This document shows, in pieces, positions 36,004 to 41,778 of a stretch of 41,778 nucleotides of DNA. Position numbers and translations under genes: made by a program. The notes below the pieces were generated by a model that was given only the letters and a program-made list of their open reading frames with translations, did not search any database and had not been told where the DNA came from. The stretch's first letter is position 1. Each line of letters opens with the position of its first letter. The stretch lies in contig WSXZ01000043.1 of the NCBI GenBank assembly GCA_009773555.1, forward strand, positions 1-41,778, in the 5' to 3' direction. The DNA comes from Methylocystaceae bacterium (GTDB lineage: Bacteria; Pseudomonadota; Alphaproteobacteria; Rhizobiales; Beijerinckiaceae).

Positions 36004-36621
36004 GTGAGCTCAGCAAGCAGCAGCGGGGCTCTGGCGGCGGCGCTGGCCGCCTGCGACTCGAATGGAACGGCAAGCTTAACGTTGCCAGGCGCCAAGGGCG
36101 CGATCAGATTGGATAGCTGCTATCGCGGGCGCGAGCAATTCGTTTGCAGCCTAAATACGCTCTTGGATGAAGCCAAAAAGCTCAACAACGAGTACGGACA
36201 CATCATTGAGGCCAAATATCTCGCGGTCGGCAATGTCGATGCGATCTGTCGCATCAGGCCCGACGCGCTTTCGGCGGATTTGACGAAGGCGGGCACTTTC
36301 GGCGCGAGATTTAAGGACTTGAGGACCGAATACGACCGGCGCATCAGTTGCGCCATGAAAGTCGAGCAGAACCTGAAACAGGTGAATCTGGGCGATATGC
36401 CCCACTCGGCGGACATATTGAAGTCGATGAACGACACGCTTGAGGCTGACTTGAAGGATGTCGCCGCCACGCGGCAACAGATTTTCGATCTCAACGAGAA
36501 AATGCAGGCCTCGCAGAAGGCCATCGTAACGATCGAAAAGCTTCGTCCGACGATGTGTCTCTCGACATCGGTCCCAACAACCGCCGAGCGCGCGGAAAAA
36601 CCTGGCGGCGGAGGCCAGTAG
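36004..36621 (+). CDS. Hypothetical protein, Cys-containing, helical
   Basis: About 205 residues from a GTG at 36004; the frame stays open back to ~35842, so the true N-terminus is unsure. The N-terminal SSASSSGALAAALAACDSNG is Ala-rich but not a clear signal peptide. The rest is helical, with RFKDLRTEYDRRISCAMKVE and ADLKDVAATRQQIFDLNEKM probably coiled coil. Five cysteines include C-x8-C in CYRGREQFVC. I do not recognise a family. A lost or frameshifted signal sequence is possible, because other frames just upstream carry short unrelated text. It is convergent with the binding-protein gene, 23 bp away. Confidence 0.5.
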   Translation: MSSASSSGALAAALAACDSNGTASLTLPGAKGAIRLDSCYRGREQFVCSLNTLLDEAKKLNNEYGHIIEAKYLAVGNVDAICRIRPDALSADLTKAGTFGARFKDLRTEYDRRISCAMKVEQNLKQVNLGDMPHSADILKSMNDTLEADLKDVAATRQQIFDLNEKMQASQKAIVTIEKLRPTMCLSTSVPTTAERAEKPGGGGQ

Positions 36622-36644
36622 GCGACGACGCCCCCAGTTGGTCT

Positions 36645-37910
36645 TTAGAAGATGGACGATCTGGCCGGCTTGGAGACACGCCGGCCTAGTCCCCACCACG
36701 TAGCTCTTCCGGTCGGCGTTCCTTCGCGACTGATCGTCTGTTCGGTCGCGGGCGCGCCGTCGTCGAGTTGAGGAGCGACCAGACGCTTCATCATGGCGGC
36801 GTCCGGGTATATCGACTTGTTTCTTGAGATGCTCCCATCGACCAAGGATTTCGAGGCGAGGACGCCGTTGGCGACGCCAATAAAATTCGTATTGCGGGCT
36901 GCGATTTCAGGCTGCAGAAGAAAGTCGATGAATTCGTATGCTTCTTCGACGTGTGGAGCGTCCATCGGTATGGCGAGATTGTCGAGTCGAATAGGAGCGC
37001 CCTCCCGGGGAATGAAAAAGTCGATCTCGACGAATTCCTTCACCATGCCGGCTGTGTAGCGGGCGCGCAGACTATCCAGGGAATAGCCGACCGCGACGCA
37101 CACGTCGCCGTTGACCAGCGCATTGACATAGTCGCGAGAGTCGAGGCGTTTGCTGTCGCGCCTTACGGCGGTCAAAAGCTCGGCGGCGCGAATGCCGTCC
37201 GTGCGTCGATCCAAACCCGGCGAAAGTCGCCAGTTCGACCACAGATATTGCAGCGCAGCTGACGATAAATCCTCAGGACTGTCCAAGATTCCCACCCCGC
37301 ATGTCGACAATTTCTTCAAATTTTTCTGCTGGAAAAGTAAGCCCCATGAGTCGAACGAGAAATCCGCCGACGGCGAGGCCTTGCCCGTGATTTCCCTGCC
37401 CCTGAGTTCCTTGCCCATGAGTTCCCTGCCCATGAGTTCCCTGCCCATGAGTTCCCGGGCCTTGCCTACGTCGTAGGCGATCCCCATCGCAAACCACGCA
37501 TAATTGACCGCGTGTTCGTTCCCGGGGTCATAGGTGGCAAGGCGCTCCATAATCTCTGGCCAAAGATTGACGGCGTTTGGAAGCTTGCTCTTGTCGAGCT
37601 TCTGATAGAGGCCTCTGGCGATCTGCTTTCGCAACACGCCACTCGAGACGATCACGACGTCAAAAGCCCGGTTCCCAGGCTGAAGCGTTGTTTCTAAGCT
37701 CTCGTCAGAACTGTAGCTTTCGTATGTCACCTCGATGCCGGTCGTCCTGGTGAAATCTGTCAGCACACGGGGATCGACGTAGTCGCCCCAGCCATAAACG
37801 TGGACAATCCTTTCTTGGGTCCTTTCTTGGCTGATTGCGGGAAGGACGCAGCAAGAGAACGACAACGCGACGCTGCTCAGCGCGACTCTAAGCACGCTTG
37901 TGGGATTCAT
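36645..37910 (-). CDS. Periplasmic spermidine/putrescine-type binding protein with pentapeptide repeats
   Basis: 421 residues. A signal peptide (VALSSVALSFSCCVLPAISQ) is followed by a PotF/PotD-like fold: VYGWGDYVDPRVLTDFTRTT, GNRAFDVVIVSSGVLRKQIA, YQKLDKSKLPN, NLKKLSTCGVGILDSPEDL and LVNGDVCVAVGYSLDS. It should bind a polyamine or similar cation in the periplasm. No ABC permease or ATPase gene is adjacent, so it is an orphan. Between MGIAYDVGKA and FSFDSWGLLF, where PotF has a short loop, lie five in-frame copies of a pentapeptide like RELMG. The ATG at 37910 has no clear Shine-Dalgarno; a frame 12 codons longer exists. Confidence 0.82.
   Translation of the reverse strand: MNPTSVLRVALSSVALSFSCCVLPAISQERTQERIVHVYGWGDYVDPRVLTDFTRTTGIEVTYESYSSDESLETTLQPGNRAFDVVIVSSGVLRKQIARGLYQKLDKSKLPNAVNLWPEIMERLATYDPGNEHAVNYAWFAMGIAYDVGKARELMGRELMGRELMGKELRGREITGKASPSADFSFDSWGLLFQQKNLKKLSTCGVGILDSPEDLSSAALQYLWSNWRLSPGLDRRTDGIRAAELLTAVRRDSKRLDSRDYVNALVNGDVCVAVGYSLDSLRARYTAGMVKEFVEIDFFIPREGAPIRLDNLAIPMDAPHVEEAYEFIDFLLQPEIAARNTNFIGVANGVLASKSLVDGSISRNKSIYPDAAMMKRLVAPQLDDGAPATEQTISREGTPTGRATWWGLGRRVSKPARSSIF
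37383..37457. repeat. 15-bp in-frame minisatellite (five units)
   Basis: Five tandem 15-bp units (consensus on the plus strand GCCCATGAGTTCCCT) lie within the binding-protein gene. The three units nearest the N-terminal side are almost identical; the other two have point changes. They encode RELMG, RELMG, RELMG, KELRG and REITG. Confidence 0.9.
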
Positions 37911-38339
37911 TGGGGAACGCTCTGATCTCTCTGTCGAGAACCCCATGGCTGGGGCCTTGAAAGCAAATATCTATGCGCCTCAGCAATCGCGGCAATGCGC
38001 AAGCGGAATATCCAGGCGTGCGAGCTAAAGCGCGGACGGCAACCCAGCGGCCGTGTCCTGAGCGATCTTGCCGCGCGCTTGTACGGTTGCGTATCCGGGT
38101 GTCGGATGATCGCGGCCCCGATTTTTCACCAAAGTGAAGCTGAGCCGCGCGCCGACACCGCGAATGGTAAAAACGCTCCGCCGTCACCTCCGCGGTCGGG
38201 CGACTCAGCGCATGCAGGCCGAACGCTTGACCCAAAGGACGAGACTGACATCAACGCGCCCGCCGAGAGAGACGCCCGATTGCGGAGAGCGCGCTCATGC
38301 GATCGCGCGAAATTTCACCCGAAGAAGGCTGGCCGCGTC
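37911..38339. other. Stretch without a supported gene
   Basis: About 430 bp upstream of the binding-protein gene. A frame from 37995 is open on the plus strand, but its text before 38340 is Arg/Ala-rich and unlike a real protein. The promoter of the binding-protein gene should lie near 37911-38000; I see no clear elements. Confidence 0.5.
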
Positions 38340-38610
38340 GGCCGCTACGCGTGCGCTATCGTCATTGGGTTTTTAAAGGGCGACGAGTCGGAGGTTTCAC
38401 AGACGCTCCTTCGGCATGAACTCATTCACCAAGAGCAGATCGATCGGCACGGGTCGTGCGCTTCTACCTGATCTATTTCCGCGATTTTTTTTGAATCTCC
38501 GGCGCTTGCGCCATCACGACGCCGCCTATCGGAATAATCCGTTTGAAAAAGAAGCTCTCGAACGCCAAGCCGAAATAGCGAGCGACCTGGATGACTATCG
38601 GCGGACGTGA
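38340..38610 (+). pseudogene. Frameshifted remnant of a metallopeptidase-like protein
   Basis: Protein-like text jumps between frames. One frame reads KGDESEVSQTLLRHELIHQE (an HExxH-like motif at 38415-38429). The next reads VRFYLIYFRDFF and stops. The third continues LNLRRLRHHDAAYRNNPFEK with ALERQAEIASDLDDYRR. Two one-base shifts, one near 38450 and one at a run of eight T near 38490, would be needed to rejoin them. Joined, the text resembles short HExxH proteins that end in an AYRxxPFExEA motif. No intact start is seen, so the gene is probably dead. Confidence 0.55.
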
Positions 38611-38755
38611 TCGCAATGTCATTGCTCATATAGGTAATCAGGCGGCAGCCCTCCGGAGCCCACGCCTTTCAAAGCGACCCACTGCTTTCTCCAACCAAAC
38701 TTGATCAAATTTGGTCTGGCTTGAGCCAAAAAGGCCTGTGTGTTACCAAACTCGC

Positions 38756-39715
38756 ATGCTTTATCTATCCGATAGAATTATCAGCGGATCGTTCGCAGAT
38801 TCTCTGCTTAAATGGCTTCCGTCCACTCTTAAAGCCTCGATTTCGTGTAGGCTTGAAGAAATCGTCGTCAGATCTCTTGAACAGACCGAGACATGGCGAC
38901 GTTGGCGCTTATTCGACGAGATTTCGGAACGGTCGAATTTGAGCCTCTTTTGCGTAGGCTCAAGTTCCGAGCATTACGTCATCAATTGTCGCGATAAACA
39001 TATCAGCCGAGAGCTTTTCCTCGGAGGAGAGCAACGCGATTTCCACAAGCTGTTAGCGTCCATCGACATAATCGCGCGAAAAGGACGTCGGCCGACCTTA
39101 CTGGTCGATGTTGGCGCGAATCTTGGATCGATTTGCATTCCAGCTGTTGCGCGCGGCCACTTCGCCAAAGCCATCGCGATCGAACCACACCCACTAAATT
39201 GCAGGTTGTTGCGGGCAAACGCCGCATTGAATGGCGTTCAAGATCGGGTCGCAATTTTTGAGATGGCCGCTGGCGCTCAGCCCGAGGAGGCGCTGGAATT
39301 GGAGTTGTCCACGGACAACTGGGGAGACCATCGCATAGCAAGCGGCTCCAACGCGCAAAGCCAGTCGTCTTCGTCTTGCGAGCGGCTTCAAGTGCAGTCG
39401 AAGCGCCTAGATGACATCCTAAACTTGACGGACGTGGGCGAAGCGCTGCTTTGGATCGATGTGCAAGGCTATGAAGGTCACGTGCTCCGCGGCGCCCGGG
39501 CGCTGCTCGAATCCAAGACGCCAATATGCATAGAATTTTGGCCTTACGCGCTGGAGCGATCAGGAAGCATTGAACCGCTTCTTGAAAGCGTCGGCGGATA
39601 TGAAGCCTTCTACGATCTCGCTCAGCCGGACCGTCGTCGTCCGATCGATGAACTTCGGCTGCTATTTGATGAAATTGGGTATGGCGAGCAGCAGACCGAC
39701 ATTTTGATCTTGTGA
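38756..39715 (+). CDS. FkbM family methyltransferase
   Basis: 319 residues from the ATG at 38756. The SAM-binding region is LLVDVGANLGSICIPAVARG (about residues 123-142), followed by AIAIEPHPLNCRLLRANAAL and the FkbM acidic motif LLWIDVQGYEGHVLRGA. The family O-methylates polyketides, sugars or polysaccharides. With the glycosyltransferase at the other end of the window it might modify surface glycans, but they are 37 kb apart, so this is speculation. The first ~110 residues are not part of the core domain and are unrecognised. The frame also extends back to a TTG at 38711. GC is lower than in the core genes. Confidence 0.85.
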   Translation: MLYLSDRIISGSFADSLLKWLPSTLKASISCRLEEIVVRSLEQTETWRRWRLFDEISERSNLSLFCVGSSSEHYVINCRDKHISRELFLGGEQRDFHKLLASIDIIARKGRRPTLLVDVGANLGSICIPAVARGHFAKAIAIEPHPLNCRLLRANAALNGVQDRVAIFEMAAGAQPEEALELELSTDNWGDHRIASGSNAQSQSSSSCERLQVQSKRLDDILNLTDVGEALLWIDVQGYEGHVLRGARALLESKTPICIEFWPYALERSGSIEPLLESVGGYEAFYDLAQPDRRRPIDELRLLFDEIGYGEQQTDILIL

Positions 39716-39865
39716 GCGCCATGTGAGAGTTGGGCCCCGGAAGGGTTCCATCCAAAAAGGCGTCGTGACCGCTTGATTGGCGCGTCGCAATCGCATTTCC
39801 AGGCCCTTATGATTGGCGGCACAATCGACGAGCATGCCGGCTCGGCTAAGCAGAAGGAGGCGTGA

Positions 39866-40330
39866 ATGCAGGCGCCGGAACTCGCCGTGTCACGCTGGTT
39901 CAATACGCCGACGCCGATCACGCTTGCAGCGCTCCGCGGGCGCGTGATCATGCTGCACGCCTTTCAAATGCTGTGTCCCGGCTGTGTCGCGCATGGCACG
40001 CCGCAAGCGCAGCGCGCGCATGCGCTGTTCCGCGAGTCCGGCCTCGCCGTCATCGGCCTGCACACGGTGTTCGAACATCACGCGGCGATGACGCCGGTGT
40101 CGCTCGAAGCCTTCATTCATGAATATCGGCTGACATTTCCCATCGGCGTCGACCAGCCCGCAGAGAGCGGGCCGATTCCCATCACCATGGCGCGCTTTGA
40201 AATGCGCGGAACGCCAACAGCGATCCTGATCGGCCGTGACGGGCGCATGCGCCATCATGGCTTTGGACAAGAGGACGACATGGCGCTTGGCGCCATCATC
40301 GGAACGCTGCTCGCGGAGCCCGCGCCCTGA
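39866..40330 (+). CDS. Redoxin / TlpA-like thioredoxin-fold protein
   Basis: 154 residues, cytoplasmic (no signal peptide). AhpC/TSA-type thioredoxin fold: LAALRGRVIMLHAFQMLCPG with a C-P-G-C active site at ~residues 37-40, GLAVIGLHTVFEHH, and the cis-Pro loop RGTPTAILIGRDGRMRHHGF. It may be a thiol oxidoreductase or a peroxiredoxin-related protein; the CxxC favours the former. GGAGG lies ahead of the ATG at 39866. Confidence 0.82.
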   Translation: MQAPELAVSRWFNTPTPITLAALRGRVIMLHAFQMLCPGCVAHGTPQAQRAHALFRESGLAVIGLHTVFEHHAAMTPVSLEAFIHEYRLTFPIGVDQPAESGPIPITMARFEMRGTPTAILIGRDGRMRHHGFGQEDDMALGAIIGTLLAEPAP

Positions 40331-40333
40331 ATC

Positions 40334-40747
40334 CTATTCGGCGCGCCGTTCAATCTCCTCCATATCGGCGTCGGTCAATCCGAAATGATGGCCGATCTCA
40401 TGCACGAGCACATGGGTGACGATGGCTCCGAGCGTATCTTCGCTATCCGCCCAATAGTCGAGCATCGGTCGTCGATAGAGCCAGATCATGTTCGGCTGTT
40501 CGCCCGTCTCGGAGAGATGCGCCCCCTGCGTGAGGCCGCGCCCGCGAAAGAGGCCCAGAAGATCGAATTCGCTTTCACACTGCATATCGTCGAGCGTTTC
40601 CTCGTCGGGAAAATCCTCGACGCGGATCACGAGACCTTCGCACAGCCGCGTGAAGCTTGTCGGCAGAGCGGCGTACGCCGCATCCGCGAGCGCTTCCATA
40701 TCGGCCAGCGTCGGCGGTCTTAGGCGGCTCCAATCCTGTTCAGTCAT
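40334..40747 (-). CDS. Zincin-type metallopeptidase family protein
   Basis: 137 residues. The C-terminus carries HVLVHEIGHHFGLTDADM, an HExxH zinc site with a downstream acidic segment, as in the short one-domain metallopeptidases (formerly DUF1025). Other family text is LCEGLVIRVEDFPDEETLDD and IWLYRRPMLDYW. The cellular substrate is unknown. The ATG at 40747 (MTEQDWSRLRPP) is chosen; the frame runs to 40825 but the extension is unlike the family. It is convergent with the redoxin gene, 3 bp apart. Confidence 0.85.
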   Translation of the reverse strand: MTEQDWSRLRPPTLADMEALADAAYAALPTSFTRLCEGLVIRVEDFPDEETLDDMQCESEFDLLGLFRGRGLTQGAHLSETGEQPNMIWLYRRPMLDYWADSEDTLGAIVTHVLVHEIGHHFGLTDADMEEIERRAE

Positions 40748-40837
40748 CGTCAGATCATCGCAGGCGTATGCCGCGACCGCTAGGAACAATCGGCGCCAGG
40801 CGGTGTTAGGCAGGATCACCATCATAGGAGCTCACTC

Positions 40838-41134
40838 ATGAATAAGCTGTTGATCGCGGCGCTTGCGCTTGGCGCCTTTGGATTTGCGCAATCCGCGGTG
40901 TCGGCGCCCGCCGCGTCTCAGGCGCCGGGCATGATGCAGACCGATGGCGGGCTCGTGCAGAACGCGCGCGATCGTTCCGGGGACTGGAAGGAGAACCGCG
41001 GTTATCATCGCGGCTGGGATAACAACCGACGCGGCTTTTGGGGCCGTGAAAACCGTTCTTGGCGCAACGACAAATGGCGCGGCGGGCCCAAGCGCGACTG
41101 GGACAACGATCATCGCGGGCGCGACCGCGACTAA
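40838..41134 (+). CDS. Small secreted Arg/Trp-rich protein (paralogue A)
   Basis: 98 residues. The signal peptide (LLIAALALGAFGFAQSAVSA) is nearly identical to that of the next gene. The mature part is rich in Arg, Asp, Trp, Gly and Asn (ENRGYHRGWDNN, SWRNDKWRGGPK), with about 17 basic and 12 acidic residues, so net positive. It is probably disordered and exported. AGGAG precedes the ATG at 40838. No family is recognised. Confidence 0.75.
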   Translation: MNKLLIAALALGAFGFAQSAVSAPAASQAPGMMQTDGGLVQNARDRSGDWKENRGYHRGWDNNRRGFWGRENRSWRNDKWRGGPKRDWDNDHRGRDRD

Positions 41135-41306
41135 GCGAAAGCCTCTCGACGCAAGGCGTTTGACGCATAGGGGCGTCCGCAATGCGGGCGCCTCTTTCCT
41201 TGGCCCGGCACGCGAGCCACGGCGACGCCGCGAATCCGCGCGATCACACAGGAACAATCGGACGCGATGCGATGTTCAGGAGGATCATATCAGGAGGAGA
41301 AAACTC

Positions 41307-41606
41307 ATGAATAGACTGTCGATCGCGGCGCTTGCGCTTGGCGCATTCGGGTTCGCGCAGTCCGCACTTGCCTCTGCGGAGTTTTTTCCCGGGCGCCTGA
41401 CGCAGGCGGACCATGGTCTTATGCAGAAAGCAGATGACCGCGATCAGGGCTTGAGCGACCAGGGCTTGGGAGGCGAGCGGGGCGACTATTGGGGTCGTGG
41501 CGGCGGCGGCGATCGCATGTGGCGCGATACGCGTCCCTGGAGCGATGATCAATGGCGGAACGACCCAGATTTGGATCAGAACGCTCCGGACGACGACGAC
41601 GACTGA
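41307..41606 (+). CDS. Small secreted Asp-rich protein (paralogue B)
   Basis: 99 residues. It shares the signal peptide wording (SIAALALGAFGFAQSALA) and the DNA around the start codon with the gene 172 bp upstream. The mature part keeps the Gly/Trp/Arg/Asp spacing (YWGRGGGGDRMWRDTRPW), but it is net acidic, with about 20 acidic and 9 basic residues, and ends in five Asp. AGGAGGAGA precedes the ATG at 41307. A tandem duplication followed by divergence of charge is the simplest reading. Confidence 0.75.
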   Translation: MNRLSIAALALGAFGFAQSALASAEFFPGRLTQADHGLMQKADDRDQGLSDQGLGGERGDYWGRGGGGDRMWRDTRPWSDDQWRNDPDLDQNAPDDDDD

Positions 41607-41642
41607 CGCGATTTCAGTCGCTGCTCTCCGCTCTGCTTTTTT

Positions 41643-41680
41643 GCGACGCCAGCAGCGAGGTTGCGGCGTCGCTTCTTTTG
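41643..41680 (+). terminator. Rho-independent terminator after the paralogue pair
   Basis: A perfect 8-bp stem GCGACGCC / GGCGTCGC with a 14-base loop is followed directly by TTCTTTT. It lies 36 bp past the stop of the Asp-rich protein gene. Confidence 0.7.
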
Positions 41681-41702
41681 ATTAGAGCGGGTTCGTTGTT
41701 TT

Positions 41703-41729
41703 CCGATTCTGTTCGGGATTCCCGAATCG
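41703..41729. repeat. Palindromic segment at the window end
   Basis: CGATTC and GAATCG flank TTCGGGA / TCCCGAA, giving overlapping palindromes in a stretch that also contains GAGCATGATTC, wording often seen in Rhizobiales intergenic repeats. The window ends before the element can be delimited. Confidence 0.35.
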
Positions 41730-41778
41730 GCGAGAGCATGATTCTTTCATCGCGATAGCGATGGAGGCGACGCATGGC

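Noticed and set aside
35540-36073. 177-residue minus-strand open frame
   Set aside because: It has low-complexity Arg/Pro-rich text, no start signal and overlaps the plus-strand gene at 36004.
37383-37457. CRISPR-like array
   Set aside because: The units are contiguous 15-bp tandem copies without spacers and are read in frame as protein.
38480-38500. Poly-T phase-variation switch
   Set aside because: Correcting the T-run alone does not restore the gene, because another frameshift lies upstream and no intact start is seen.

Overview
The window is chromosomal DNA of a high-GC alphaproteobacterium, most likely of the Hyphomicrobiales (Rhizobiales). Two things point there. One is a long conserved gene chain, read right to left: dgt, argS, a SPOR-domain protein, nagZ, scpA, scpB, tatA, tatB, tatC, serS, surE, pcm and an nlpD-like gene, with erpA divergent from dgt. 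The other is a set of interspersed palindromic repeats of the type common in this order. A methanotroph or relative (Methylocystaceae/Beijerinckiaceae) is a guess only.

Layout. At 1-1712 is the 5' part of a multidomain surface-polysaccharide glycosyltransferase, cut by the window edge, with a possible gene remnant upstream. 2.1-6.2 kb holds an SDR oxidoreductase, an Omp25/31-type barrel, a degenerate CDP-alcohol phosphatidyltransferase-like protein and acetate kinase. 6.2-11.7 kb is one giant gene: a polytopic membrane domain fused to tandem GH94 modules, apparently without the GT84 domain of true cyclic beta-1,2-glucan synthases, and followed 23 nt downstream by ackA. 11.9-17.5 kb has a membrane-anchored hypothetical, a DUF3800 gene of foreign composition, a metallophosphoesterase, a NUDIX hydrolase, two GNAT acetyltransferases, ZapE and a small Cys-rich secreted protein.

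17.6-33.8 kb is the conserved housekeeping block: cell-wall amidase control, protein repair, nucleotide turnover, twin-arginine translocation, condensin accessory proteins, muropeptide recycling, tRNA charging, dNTP control and Fe-S assembly. This block carries the most unusual material. A composite palindromic repeat lies inside tatB and is translated, a second repeat family sits between tatB and tatA, a third lies in front of serS with compensatory changes between its hairpins, and an AT-rich orphan gene splits nagZ from scpA.

33.9-39.7 kb follows a tRNA-Asn and looks accessory: sparse small genes, a histidine-tailed secreted protein, a polyamine-type binding protein with an in-frame 15-bp minisatellite, a frameshifted metallopeptidase-like remnant and an FkbM methyltransferase. 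39.9-41.8 kb holds a redoxin, a zincin-type metallopeptidase and a tandem pair of small secreted paralogues with opposite charge, ending in a terminator-like hairpin.

No CRISPR array, intact insertion sequence, prophage or rRNA was seen. Function calls rest on reading motifs by eye; no database search was run.
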